Source of the DNA: Acephala macrosclerotiorum
Taxonomy: Eukaryota; Ascomycota; Leotiomycetes; Helotiales; Mollisiaceae
Length of the DNA stretch: 64,000 nucleotides
Assembly: GCA_014904845.1 (NCBI GenBank)
Contig: MU119260.1
Span: 1 to 64,000, forward strand
Direction: 5' to 3'
Shown: positions 45,467-56,729 of the stretch, piece after piece
Layout of the letters: every line of letters starts with the position of its first letter
How positions within the stretch are numbered: the stretch's first letter is position 1
The notes under the pieces: model-generated
What the model was told of the DNA's origin: nothing
What the model saw: only the letters and a program-made list of their open reading frames with translations
The model's database searches: none
Program-made: the position numbers and the translations under genes

Positions 45467-46135
45467 CTATATGCTCAAGAATGCTTCCGTGAGAGTCCAT
45501 ACATTAGGATCATCTCCAAGCCATCTCTCTCTAGGTTCGAACCTTCCAACCCTACTCCTTTTGACGGCCATACTCTCGCGCACCTCAGTAATATCGCCAT
45601 CGACTCTGAGAGATTCAGCTAGGGACCGCCGACCATCCCGCCTTCTTGCGAGAGCCTGTTTGCCCAAAGATCATAGAGAATCCAGAAGTTCAGGTTCAAC
45701 ACCACTGACCAGTTCACTTCAGACAGACTTTTCGGAGTCCGCTCCATGAACTACGCCCGAAATTAAGGCTCGATAGAAGCGTGGAGCCATATCCTTCAAA
45801 TTAGCTCTGCTGACAGCTTCCTGGTACAGTTTGTCATAGCTGGGTAACTCTCCACCTGCTTGAGAACTCGATTGCGAATTCGTCACTCGTCTTCTTTGAG
45901 TTTCATGCTTTCTAAGGTGCTTAAGATATCCTTCTGCATCGCCTCCATCTCCTTGACTAGATCCACTAGTCCTTCGCAAAGCCCTATGCTAGAGTTGTGA
46001 ACCTTGATCATGCTATCGACGTTCATAGGATGTTGTGTATATGACATTTTGCATGCCGATCTGAGCTGCATATCCTGAAATAATGCGTTGAGGGTTGCCA
46101 ATTCTTGCACGATCTCGCATGAATCTTTTGGGTAC
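45467..46135 (-). pseudogene. coiled-coil hypothetical gene, frameshifted and with in-frame stops
   Basis: Minus-strand blocks EIVQELATLNALFQDMQLRS, EMEAMQKDILSTLESMKLKE, then VTNSQSSSQAGGELPSYDKL and SLGKQALARRRDGRRSLAES line up. A one-base frameshift lies near 45897, where the first frame ends in GAC GAG TGA. Two in-frame TGA codons (near 45718 and 45667) then interrupt the second frame; the latter sits where LLDSL-W-SLGK would read through as Trp. The family is not recognised. The helical first block suggests a coiled coil. It lies next to the large ATPase pseudogene and shares its decay. Confidence 0.5.
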
Positions 46136-46495
46136 TTTTCTGAGGAGAGGATTGTTCTACAATTTGATAAATGGAATTATGCGGAAATAGGCATCGCAAT
46201 CCCGACCTTACGTAGGGGTATTACTTCAAAAATCTATATGAATGCCACTCAGGAGACTAGGCAGGCACGGGTCATGCGGCTAGTCACGCGATGATCAAAG
46301 TCACTTCCTAGGTAAGGTCCTTCTAAAAAGTCGCGTTATCTGGCAGATGATCTTCAATGACTGCTACTTAGGACCAACGTGATCACCCACATATGTAACA
46401 CTGTTGTAAAAAGAAATACTTTTAAACAGAATAGATGTAATTGGTGTTTTAATCCGTGAAATATCTAAGCTGTAAAATTAACAGCACTTCTCCAA

Positions 46496-49400
46496 TCAAT
46501 GTCCGTCACGAGCCGCAGACACTACAAAATAAAACTCCAATGTGAATTGCAATTCACCTCTTTCTTCCATTCCAGCTGGATCAAGATAAAGACGTATCTC
46601 AATTTTATCTTTATCGAGATTAGAAACGCGAAGGATTATATAGACTTCAGCTGGTACTTGAAAGCTCAGTTTCATTCGTTGCATCTAAATCTCGTCAGCC
46701 TCGAAGCAGTCAAATTTAGAGATAGCAAACGTACTCTTCGATATTGACTCTTGCTCAAAAAGAACCGGCTGGCACATTCTTTTGTTGTCGTCTTCACTTC
46801 GAGGAAGTACTTTGGCTTCGCATGGGCCCAAATGGACCCATCTAGGTAACCGTTCGCGATCAGAAGCTGTGTAAATTCCCCTTCTGTATCATCGTATGTA
46901 ATATCTACCGCTTCCGATCCTCGCCATTCTTGCATGTCCCGGTAATTCTCATGTATAATCACATACCTGCGGATTGTGCTCTCCCAGTTATGGCGACCGA
47001 AACTAGGGAGAGAAGTCTCGAGGCGGGAGAGAAACTCAAAGGCCTACACATGTCAGATATCTGCCCAAACTCCATGGTTCATGTACATACGTAGAGCTCT
47101 CCCGCCGCTCCAATTTTCATATCATGAGCAAGTTGGTTCTCATTCCTGACTCCGAAGGATAGATCGTATTCGTTCACTTCTCTTGCCGCCTCCACCGGAA
47201 GAGCGTTCAAGAGTTCGTCAAGATTGAAAGCTCCCTGGGATGGAAACGCTCCTCTTTATTCCTTGCTGCGGTGATGATGTTGTCGAGTAGTCTTCGATAC
47301 CCTACTTGGCTACTTTCAGGTGTAAATGGGCGTCGTACATCGTCTAGAAGAACGAGCTCGGGGCTAGGTCTTGGGGGACTACTGGGGAGCTGGATCGACT
47401 GTGATGGAACACTTGGCTCATAGCTCGCCTGGTACGTAGAAGTCTCAATGGTAGAGAAGCTGGTGCTTTCAGCTGACGGGGTAGTAGCTCCGGGAGATGC
47501 CGTTCCCGACTGCGTTCCCGATCCAACCGATGCTGTTTCACTTTCCGCGCTATACTGCTGATCAATACCTGGGCTAGGAAGGACGCCGTCTAGAGGTGAT
47601 TGCTGGAGTGCTTCCTCATATTGATCAGGATATGGTACTGGGACAATACCGGCCTCCTGTAGTACCAAGTCGACGACCTCGTCGCTAGACGCGAAAATTG
47701 CCGCAGTGATCGAAACAGCTCCTGAATCAAACGCCAGTGTAGAATTATTACCAGCTTCTGCCATCATGGTCCCGTTGAATAGCTTCGTGGGAAGCAGCCG
47801 AAGATAACAGATCTCTTGATCCCTTGAATCTTTCAGAATATATATGTTCAAATCTTCCAGGCCTTCTTCGGTGTGAAGCTTTGTTTTACTGACTTCAACG
47901 ATAACAGTTTCGCCAAGAAGGGTATGCTCAGGGCTCCCAATAATGCCATCCGTTTCGTAAACTTTTGCTTTAAGAAGCAATTGGTAGAGAGCTTGACTAT
48001 CATTCTTGGCCCTAGGACTGCCGGAGTGCGTTGCACAGCTACAAACAGCGTCATCAAAAATAATCATGTTAATTGATTAAAATAATGATTAACTTAATTA
48101 AATTAAATTAAATTAAATTAGATTATAATTAACCAAAATCCAAAAAATCTTGATTATAACTATGATTATAATTAATTATAATCATGATTAACTATGATTA
48201 ACTATGTGACTTTAGCAAAAAATAAAGTTTTTTAAATATTTTTCGAAATTATAAAGAATTTATATATTAAACTGGATTATATTTAATAAAAAACTATAAA
48301 TAATTTATAATAAAGTGGCAAAGAGTCGAAGATTCGAAATAGAAGGTTAAATCGGAAGTTCGGCATTTCGCTAAGCTCGCTTGTGGCGCGCCCGATACTA
48401 GTTTTGTCCTAGCCTTGGTGCTGCCGATTGGTCAGATCTTATTTCGGAGCCTTATGCGCCACTTCGGACGAAAGCCGCATTGAGGCACGTGTTAATCAAG
48501 TTAATGTAATATAATTATGATTAACTTGATTAGATTTAGATTAGATTATAATTAGCAATATATTTTCATGATTAAATTATGATTAACGGCCCATAATCTA
48601 ATTTAATCTAATCATTTATCACGCTGGCTACAAATATAAGCCAAGGATCTTCTCAAGGCGAATGATTAAACACATACCGGGAGAACGCATAAGCGCATCG
48701 TCGCAAGTTTCTAGTCCTTTTGGTACTTGGTTCTGGAAGAATGCCTTGGAAAGAGGACTTTCAATCACAACCTCAGACAAGTATCCCCCGACCTCCATAC
48801 ATGACAAAAACGGTTCCAAAGTCCGAACTTCTTTGAGACTGAAATCGAGAACGTCCAACTTTCCTTCAAATGCATCAGCCCAGGGCTGATGGTCAATAAT
48901 CGAGAATCTCGCCAGCCTCGACCGTAGCCCAAGTGTCCCATTTGCCTTTCTTACAGGAAATATTTTAGACCTGCGTAACTTGTCCAAGGCGGCCTTGATG
49001 GTCGGAGCAAACGTATTGATTTGCCAAATAAGACTCTTGATATCATTGATGGATGGCGAAGATTGTGCGACTCGTTTGAACTCTTCAACGAGCAAACGCA
49101 AATCGGGGACTTTGACCTTAAGCACTCCTACAAACAAGTCCTTCAAATCTTCATACTGGCCATTGATTGTACTCTTCCCTGGCACCCGAGCGTCCTTTGA
49201 CCACAGGCACGCTGATGGAGCAGTCCAGTTTTGGCCCAGTATGTCGTAGATTAGCGCATCCTTTTCGAAAGAAGCCCTAAATTCGACAAGTTAGTAGAGC
49301 CTTCGCGGTCAGTCATGAGGTTTTCGTGTCTTATGGGAAGGATTCCAGGTCTTCTGATTTCAGATCCGCTGACATCCTCTGGAGGCGAAGGTAGATATCC

Positions 49401-52260
49401 TGTACAACTTTTATGCCTGGCTTATTTTCTGCTTTGATCGCTCCGAGCTCGCGAGTCAAATCGCCCCAAGAAACGTCTTCAACACCGAGAGTGTTTTGAA
49501 AGAAAGCGGTAAGGTAAGGTGTGTTAAGATGTGACAAGGAAGGAAGTAAAGCCAGTTTCGTTGTCAGGTAGTCCGGTGCATCCCAAAAGCAACGTCCCGA
49601 ATAAGTCCAAGAGGGCGGGCCTTTCCGACAGGCCGGTACTAGTACGAGGTCGTTGTCCCAGACAAATTTCCTGAAGTAAGGCCTGGTAAGCTTCTCGGCT
49701 AAATCATACATGCGGGAAGGAGGGGAAAAGGGGGGGTGGGGGAACAAAGGAAAGACAATTCATACCAGACCCTTTTTATGTCCTCGTTCGAAGTGCCCAG
49801 GACCCAGATCTCCTGCTGAATGACTTCGTATGTCTCATATCGAAATGGGCCATTCGATATCTTGCAGTAATACAGTATCTGCAACCAGAAATCAAGGCTA
49901 TCCTCAATCCCTACGTAAAACGCACTCAGAAATTTCCATCCTTCAATATCTGGTTCATTTTCCAGTTTCAGGAAAGGGAATTTCTGTACGTCGAGAAACT
50001 TGCCACATCTGACTGTAAGGGTCTCCGACGGGACGAAAGACTCTTTTAATGATTTTGAGCCAATGGTCGTATTGGGAACCACAGCCTCAGAGATTTTCGA
50101 TGCCAAGCCAGTACTCATCACAGCTGCGTAGGAAGCCCGATGTGCCTTCAGTGTCCCCAACAGATTCTCCGGACGTGCTTTGATAATGTACCGGAAAACC
50201 GGTGACAGTTGCGTGGGATCTTTGGAGTCTACAAGCCGTGGATGGTTTAATATACCAACGGATTCTTGCAACCAGGCCTTGAATGCGGGGTGGGATCCAC
50301 CACGTTTTACCGGAAGAAGCTCGATTCGCTTGCAATACTCCGGATGGATAAAAGAGCCAACCAGGCCACTGTTGTATGGCGCTACCTCCAAGACGGATCC
50401 CATCAGCTCCTGGAAACCATATTCCTCATCGCTTTGGAAATACAAGTCTTCCTCATCTTGATTTCGATGGTCCCGATGATTAAATACGAATAGAGAAGTT
50501 GATTCGCGGAACTTAACTGTCGTACCAGGAGAATGGGCCGAATAAAGAAAATGGAGATCTTTCAAAGATGTTTCGAAGCCGACGGAGGACCCTTCTTTCT
50601 TATAGCGTGCCAGCACGAGTGCTCTGATGTCTTGGACCAAGGCAGATTTAATACCAAGGGTGATAAAAAGCTTCGTTCTTGTCGAGTTCATGATAGGTTT
50701 TTTGTCGACAATTCTTAATCCAAGATCAGTCGGGATGAGTATCCCATCAATGTGAGGGAAGAATATGGCACCCTCAGTGATTGCTGTCCACTTCCCATTC
50801 TCCGATGGGGTACATGCTAGTCCTCGGACTGTATCGGGTGTCGGAGATTTCCATTTCTCTTCAAAAGGTCGCAGCAAAAGTTTTGCGGTCTTCGTGTGCC
50901 AATCGTCACTTGTTTCGGGTGATTTGAACCTGGACCTGCGACTTGGTTGTTTCAAATCGTTTCGGAAGCGTGCCATTACAACAACAAGGTCAAGCATACC
51001 TAGACCCAGGCTGTCGAGAGCCGCTATATCTTCCTGTTGGTATTCCGATGAAAGATACATTTCCTCATCCAAATCAGCAACAAGAGCGTTGCCGAATTCA
51101 TCTTTAAAATCGTTCCCAATTTTCTTCAACTGACTGATGGGTCGAAGAGGGCCATGGGTGCGTCCACGTAAGACTGCATGCCCTTTGAGGAGCTCGTGGA
51201 TCTTGTCTTTAAGGCGTGCCCAGAAAGGGTTAGGAATATTCTATGGGATGTATCGCGGTCACTTATACTGAAGGGTAGGATGATTGCAAAATCGAAACAC
51301 AGCGTCCAGAAATGCCTCAGCTATGCCGTCGAGAATGGCTTTGTTCCGGTGGCTTTCCATCACATCCTGCCGGCTGGCCTGCGTAACGAAGTCGGATTGA
51401 ATAAGAAACTACAAGTTGTTAGTCTCGGTGTTCATCCGGTGGCAAATCCTTCGGTGATTTTCGCGTAATCTAGTAGTGCTTCAAAGACATCTGTGGATGC
51501 TCGGAACCTTCCTTTACAGTGGACCTTGCTTAAAGTCGCCTGGCTGGAGTATTCATCCAGAGTGCATGAGAATGTGGTAGACTCTGTATTCTTTCCGCCG
51601 ATTTTGTCAATCGTAATTGCACCAAGCTTGTTCAAAAAGAGGAGGAAAGTATCAGGGAGAGTATCGAATTGCGAAAGTAGTTCCGGATAGTCCAATTTAT
51701 CGAGGAGAGTTAATGTCATACGGGTCAAAGGGTCTGGCAAAGCCACCTTGGCAGGTTCCCACACTGGGGTTACCAAGCCCATCCGCGCGCTCCTGGTGGA
51801 TGTTCGAAGAAGAGTGAAAATGTGCCTGATTGGATATGAACTTTTAATGCGACCATAAAGACGGACTTGAATCCGATGCCCTTTTCGCCAATATACTGCT
51901 GCGCGCCAGCTCTTTTCTTAGTGCTCTGTCCAACGTTGCATATTGCTACGACATTTTCGGCATTAAATCCATCTTCATTAGAATGGATAACAATCTTGTT
52001 GGGATATACCGTGAACTTGATGTAAGGCTCAGCACCACTGGAGGTAGCTCTCCTATAGTCGTTGTCTTCGGCATTTTGGATCAATTCGAAAACGAATCGA
52101 GCTTGGCTTTTGTAGAGGTTTATTGCTAGTCTATGATATTGTCAACAACTACTTATACACATTTAGCAGGGTGCATACGTTCTGACTGCAATCCCAAGGC
52201 TTTCTTGGAGCATTTCTATCGCTTCAAGAGCTTCCTGATCGCTTGCATCACGCACTCTCT
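46496..52260 (-). pseudogene. NO VEIN/sacsin-type HATPase with DUF3883, degenerate
   Basis: In order on the minus strand: an N-terminal leader (DASDQEALEAIEMLQESLGI); a GHKL/Hsp90-type ATPase (SQARFVFELIQNAEDNDYRR, then YPNKIVIHSNEDGF, CNVGQSTKK, YIGEKGIGFKSVFM); long middle blocks at 49.3-51.8 kb; then the C-terminal DUF3883 nuclease-like domain (GSEAVDITYDDTEGEFTQLL, YFLEVKTTTKECASRFFLSK, QYRR joined across an intron to MQRMKLSFQVPAEVYIILRV). Breaks: a frameshift near 51790 in a GCGCGC run; a missing middle segment near 51430; in-frame TGA and TAG within the conserved WMRYIP-like block near 51250-51270; a 5' splice site reading ATAAGA at 49334; an AT-rich element at 48065-48620; and a one-base frameshift near 47245. 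The last exons (47091-47043 side onward to 46496) are still in phase. Confidence 0.85.
48065..48620. mobile_element. AT-rich insertion with repeated ATGATTAAC motifs
   Basis: About 550 bp of very AT-rich DNA separates two coding blocks of the ATPase pseudogene. Both ends are rich in TTAATCAT/ATGATTAA words: exact ATGATTAAC occurs at 48085, 48184, 48194, 48517 and 48579. A GC-richer core lies at 48310-48490. Clustered subterminal short motifs around a core are usual for hAT-type or other non-autonomous DNA transposons. Boundaries and target duplication are not resolved. The region could also be an expanded intron. Confidence 0.5.
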
Positions 52261-52838
52261 AGCTAATCCATCCATAACCACGTACAATCCGTTAAACAAG
52301 CTACTACGCTTCCGCGGATGATATGATATCATTGGTTGATATTGATGTATCGCTTCTGCTCAGTGACAATGAACAATTCACTTGCTAGGGTGATCTCCTT
52401 TTCGTACCTCAACAATTGTCAAATAAGTTTATAATAAGCGTTCCGTAGGAGCAAGAAGGTATCGCGTATTGAGAAGCTCTCCAGTAGATTATTGATGGAG
52501 ATATATCTTCTCACATCCCCGTAATGACCCGCCACTAACATGAACTTGCGACGTCGTTCGTCTCAACCTCGAGGGTGAACCGAACCGTACTGTCAGGATC
52601 ACGAATTCGAAAATCCTCCAATAGATTTGAACAGTTCCATTGCAGCTTCTTCATCCGCTTACCGCTCACACAGTCTATCCTCTGACACAACTGCGGAACG
52701 TTTGGAGAAACGATCGCTGCAAAACTATCCTAGATGTTCTCGACCCTTTTAGGGACGCGCCGGGCAGCGCGGAACCCCCCATCCCACTAAGGTAATTGAA
52801 AAACACTTCGCACAATCTCACACTTTTCTATAGATGCA

Positions 52839-52951
52839 GTTTTTTGCTTTAATACACTTTTTTGCTTTGATGCTCTTTTTTATTTTAATATACTTTTTTA
52901 CTTTAATATACTTTTTCGCTTTATTATATATTTTTTATTTTAATATTTTTT
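52839..52951 (+). repeat. AT-rich minisatellite, ~18-bp unit x6
   Basis: Six tandem units of about 18 bp follow the pattern TTTTT-(G/A)-CTTTAATAxACTT, including TTTTTGCTTTAATACACTT and TTTTACTTTAATATACTT. The array is degenerate at both ends and non-coding. Confidence 0.75.
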
Positions 52952-53101
52952 TAACGAAAAAATATTTAATATAAAAATTTTTTAAATAAAAAAGTCGTTT
53001 AATAAAATATCACGAAAGTGAGTAAATGTGTGTAATATAAATGAAGATTGAGATGATAATCCATTGGATGGAGAGCTCGACTATATATAGACAGTGGAGG
53101 T

Positions 53102-53118
53102 CACGTGCGTAGCACGTG
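53102..53118. promoter_or_regulatory. paired CACGTG inverted repeat
   Basis: CACGTGCGTAGCACGTG contains two CACGTG E-box cores 5 bp apart in an almost perfect palindrome. Such cores bind bHLH factors (Pho4/Cbf1 type in yeast). No gene start is near enough to assign a target. Confidence 0.45.
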
Positions 53119-54245
53119 GATGTGGAGGGTTTCTCGTAACTTAAAATCAAATTTTTTTTTACATTTTTTTACCTTTTAAAAGTATTTTTAAACTTATTAT
53201 AAACTTTATTATTATGTAAAAGTATATAAAAATATATGCTTGTATTATATTTGCAATTAAACGGTCCTATCCTCCCTTTATTATCAGGTGATGGCAAAGT
53301 AAAAAACACCCCAGAGGTGTTCCCCCTGCCCGCCCCCGGGGTGTCCCTAAAAGCTTCGAGATGTTCTTGCCCACAGCCCACCTCATGACCAAGAAAGGCG
53401 CAGAAAATGTAGCAAGATCAGGAGCATGCTGCATCATCACCATACAGCCGATGCGCTCGTCCGGAGACAAAAGGCTTGTCCTTGACAGTCTTCGAGGTTG
53501 CTGCTAATGGCCCCTTAGAGGGGGCCGAAATTGCGCAGCCTCGCGTAAATAGGGTGAGCCGACCTGAGCCGAAGCTGAGCCGGGCCTGAGCAGAGGGTGT
53601 ACTGGTCACGTGATCGTGGGGATTGGAAAGTATCGATATTCCAGTGGCAAACAGAAGTAACAATAACATTCGCCCAAGATTCCCTCATCCTCTCAAAGCT
53701 CCCCTTCAACCTTGTCCTATTATACGAGTTCCGCAGAATCTCCAAGTTTCTCTGCATAGCGACCGAATCAGGGGAAGCTCAACCGCCATCAACACTTCAA
53801 TGTATCAAACTCGAGCGATGTTTGATCATTGCAAAAGCCACGCATGCTCTAGAGCTTGAAGTCAGAGATGGTACTTATCAGCTACGAGTCAAGCATTCTC
53901 ATCTTCAGCATAATCATGAGTCCCTCAAACCCAGGCTGTGAAGGCCAAAGAGAACAATCTCGACCTCGTCATTGAGCTGTTTGGCACTAAATTGTTCTGC
54001 TAAATGGACGAAATTGCATCTTTGAGAAATTACCAAAACTCCATCAAAAAGTTGAAATGTTCGCTACGGTGCTACAAAACCAAAGTGTAGTCAATTATCA
54101 TGGGAAGGCCCGGCAATGCCGTCGACTATATCCTTCCCCCACAGCAATCAAAATTGAAATCACTTCTATTTTCCAGAGACCAAACCCCATATCCAACGCG
54201 ATAATAGTATTATTTTCCTCATCGCTCATCCAAAGCCTCAACTTT

Positions 54246-54836
54246 TCACTGACTCTTTTTGTTGCGTCTTTTGATCGCGAGATTCCCATAAGCAAAACTG
54301 AACCACATTGCGGCCACTCCTGATACGATCACAATCCCCGTTACGGGATTGGCCACCTTTCGTTTGATTGAAGCTTTGTTCTCCTCCACCCGGATTATGT
54401 TCTTGATCATGTCTCGAAGCTCAAGTATCGGTCGCAAACGTACATCGTACATTCGATCCTGGATGCTGTGGTGATCTGGATCTGAAGCTTCGATTTTCGA
54501 AAGCTCCGCGTGGTATGCCCGCTGCCGCTGCTCTTCGGTCAAGGTATACACATCCGTTATGTCTTTTTCGCACTTTATATCTTCAAGGCGTTCGATTTCC
54601 TCATGTTAGTTGTAGCAATCGCGCATGTACCTGGGAGATTCAGTAGGCGTTTGCGATTTTTGGGCGAGTGATCCTGCGGCATGGCTGGGGACTCGAAGTC
54701 TTTGACTAAAATGCGCGACTCTGGTGACACGGAGACAAGGGTGGACGAATATGGCCGATCTGAGTGATGAATTGAAAGCGCGATTTGGTAACCTGGAGAT
54801 GTTGAAGCTTGCCGCAGTCGTGAAGTAGGCCAGCAA
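54246..54836 (-). pseudogene. small mitochondrial-type membrane protein gene with in-frame TAA
   Basis: A 197-codon minus frame starts MLAYFTTAASFNISRLPNRA. It has an Arg/Ser/Ala-rich presequence-like N terminus (SLRSAIFVHPCLRVTRVAHF) and ends with a hydrophobic segment (GIVIVSGVAAMWFSFAYGNL) and a basic tail (AIKRRNKKSQ). A TAA at 54608-54606 interrupts it between MRDCYN and HEEIERLEDIK. The downstream part has no suitable ATG of its own until deep in the frame, so both halves belong together. The stop is one step from CAA (Gln). No intron of normal size removes it in phase. An inner-membrane protein is inferred from the ends only; the family is not recognised. Confidence 0.6.
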
Positions 54837-55181
54837 TGTTAAAGATGAAGGTCATGGGAAGACTCCGGGAAATCCCATCCTCAGTCAGGAATGTGATACA
54901 GTAGATGGGGGAATACATTCTCATTGGCGAGCGAATTTAAGGAGCAGGATATAAAAAATCCGAGAGACTCATAGGTGATGGTGTGACCGAGTATTGTAAT
55001 CAATGGAATATAAAGGATTTGAGAATGGGAGGGATAGAAGAAGAAATGGAAGTCCGAACGTGTTCTAGTGTTTCAGGGTAGGTATCTCTGATCTGGAAGA
55101 GTAGAGTAAAGATAAGTTATTCGCACACATTTTTAGATGAACCCCAAGTTATCAACTTGTCCCCGCAAGCTCCAAACATCT

Positions 55182-55679
55182 TCAAAATCCATCCAGAAAT
55201 CCACCAAGAAAATCACCAACGACTTCACCAACACCCTCTGCTCCTTCACCACCTGCCCCTCCACCACTCAACCCATCACCAAGCCCCTCGCCTCCTCCTC
55301 TAGTCACCACCTTTCCATTCTCCCAGACCTTTTCCTCACTCGGCAGATACCGTCTGGGAACAGGCACCCATCCGGCATAACTTTGCGTATTCTCCAGAAC
55401 TTCTGTTGTATTAGAACCATCTGCCCAACTCTGGCTTGTGTTTGCTTGTGTATTCGTCCCCTGACTCTCGGTAACAGGTTGGGCTTGGGAAGGGTAGCCC
55501 GTCGTGCCTATCGGTATGGGAATAATCAGAGGCATATCGTTGAAGAAGCTCTTGCTTTCTTTCTTCTTAGCTGGAGCTGCAGCCTGTTGCTTCTTCTTCT
55601 GTGCTGTTTTGATCTTCTGAGCTTGTGAAGAGATCTGGGATGCTTTGCGAGCCGCGCGGATGGCGGGGGCGAGACGCAT
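55182..55679 (-). CDS. hypothetical small protein with presequence-like N terminus
   Basis: An ATG-initiated 165-residue frame. The N terminus MRLAPAIRAARKASQISSQA is basic, amphipathic and lacks acidic residues, like a mitochondrial presequence. A Lys/Gln/Ala run (KTAQKKKQQAAAPAKKKESK) and the ordered-looking core SYAGWVPVPRRYLPSEEKVW then ENGKVVTRGGGE follow. The C terminus is Gly-rich. No domain was recognised. Continuous frame, composition and the aromatic core argue for a real gene. Its neighbours on either side also look mitochondrial, but this may be coincidence. Confidence 0.55.
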   Translation of the reverse strand: MRLAPAIRAARKASQISSQAQKIKTAQKKKQQAAAPAKKKESKSFFNDMPLIIPIPIGTTGYPSQAQPVTESQGTNTQANTSQSWADGSNTTEVLENTQSYAGWVPVPRRYLPSEEKVWENGKVVTRGGGEGLGDGLSGGGAGGEGAEGVGEVVGDFLGGFLDGF

Positions 55680-56255
55680 TGTGGGTTATGCTTCGTGTGA
55701 TCGCCGAGCGTTGGGATCGAGGAAATGAAGTTGAAGAGCGAAAACAGAAATCTGGCTTTAGACAGGATAGTGGGAATGTGATGTATCGATATGAGGCGTA
55801 CCGATTCCTCAGAACGCAGGGATAGGTGTCAACCACAGATTGAGATTGTCCACTTGGACTCGAGAAGGAGGAATAAAAGGCCGTGCATGACAAGAAACAG
55901 AAATTTGAAATTAAATCTCAACTATAAGAGTCGCAGTTTGTCCTAGTAGGTCACTGGCATTGAAATATTGTGAAGTGTCGCTTAGCTGGCACTCGCGAAT
56001 CAGAGGCATTGCTTTTCCAGCCACCAACAAGATCGCAGATCTCGATTCCCAAGATCTACTAGAGGAAGCTCAGTCTCTAATTCAATCTCTGCGTCCTCAA
56101 AATCAAACGTACGTCGCATAAGTCAGATCAGTCCATGACATGTTTCCTCTCCTGGATATCTCTCGCTAAACAGACCTCGCAGTACCCGGCAGAACAGTTA
56201 GAAATACCCAGGTGCCACGAACAATCACCATTTCGGAGCTTGCAGTACTATCAAC

Positions 56256-56729
56256 ATGCATCCGCTACTCATCCAGATACCGCGACGTTCATGTCGCTCT
56301 CTCATCCAATCCTTTTCTCCTCTCCGAACCACTCGAGTGCTTACCCTCCTTCCTCCGCACACCACCAACGCACGCCCCTTTAGCTCCTACCTAACACTAA
56401 GAAAACAAGACACCTTCGTAAAGGGGGTCGGGAAGCCCAAAGAAAACCAAAAGGAGAAGGAAAATATTAGAAAAGCGATCCAAGCCATTCTCCAAGTACG
56501 CGGAGCTCCTAAGGGCCAGTACCCTTTTAGGAGCATAGCAGCCGGAGGTAGGGAATTGGAAAAGAGAGGGTTGGGAGATGTACATAGGTTGGCTTTGCGT
56601 TTTACTTTTGTTTGTAGTGGTTTGGTGTTACTTGGGTTTGGGTGGTGTGTTTGGAAGGTTGTATATTGGGCTGGGAAGGTGTTCGGTCTTTGGGGCGGAG
56701 AGGAGAGTGGATTATGTGGGGAGAAGTGA
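56256..56729 (+). CDS. hypothetical small membrane protein, probably mitochondrial
   Basis: A 157-residue single-exon frame. The N terminus (MHPLLIQIPRRSCRSLIQSF, then TTRVLTLLPPHTTNARPFSS) is basic and Ser/Thr-rich, and RPFSS resembles a presequence cleavage region. A charged helix (KPKENQKEKENIRKAIQAIL) precedes YPFRSIAAGGRELEKRGLGD. One transmembrane helix (FTFVCSGLVLLGFGWCVWKV) lies near the C terminus. No family recognised. The layout (presequence, coiled segment, single C-terminal helix) suggests an inner-membrane protein with its N-terminal part in the matrix (inference). Confidence 0.5.
   Translation: MHPLLIQIPRRSCRSLIQSFSPLRTTRVLTLLPPHTTNARPFSSYLTLRKQDTFVKGVGKPKENQKEKENIRKAIQAILQVRGAPKGQYPFRSIAAGGRELEKRGLGDVHRLALRFTFVCSGLVLLGFGWCVWKVVYWAGKVFGLWGGEESGLCGEK

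Larger units (their letters stand above)
52261..54245. other. AT-rich gene desert
   Basis: About 2 kb without a gene. It contains the 18-bp minisatellite at 52839-52951, several long A/T runs at 52940-53250, the CACGTG inverted repeat at 53102-53118, and overlapping frames at 53500-53940 without domains. Composition fits a decayed repeat region. Confidence 0.5.
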
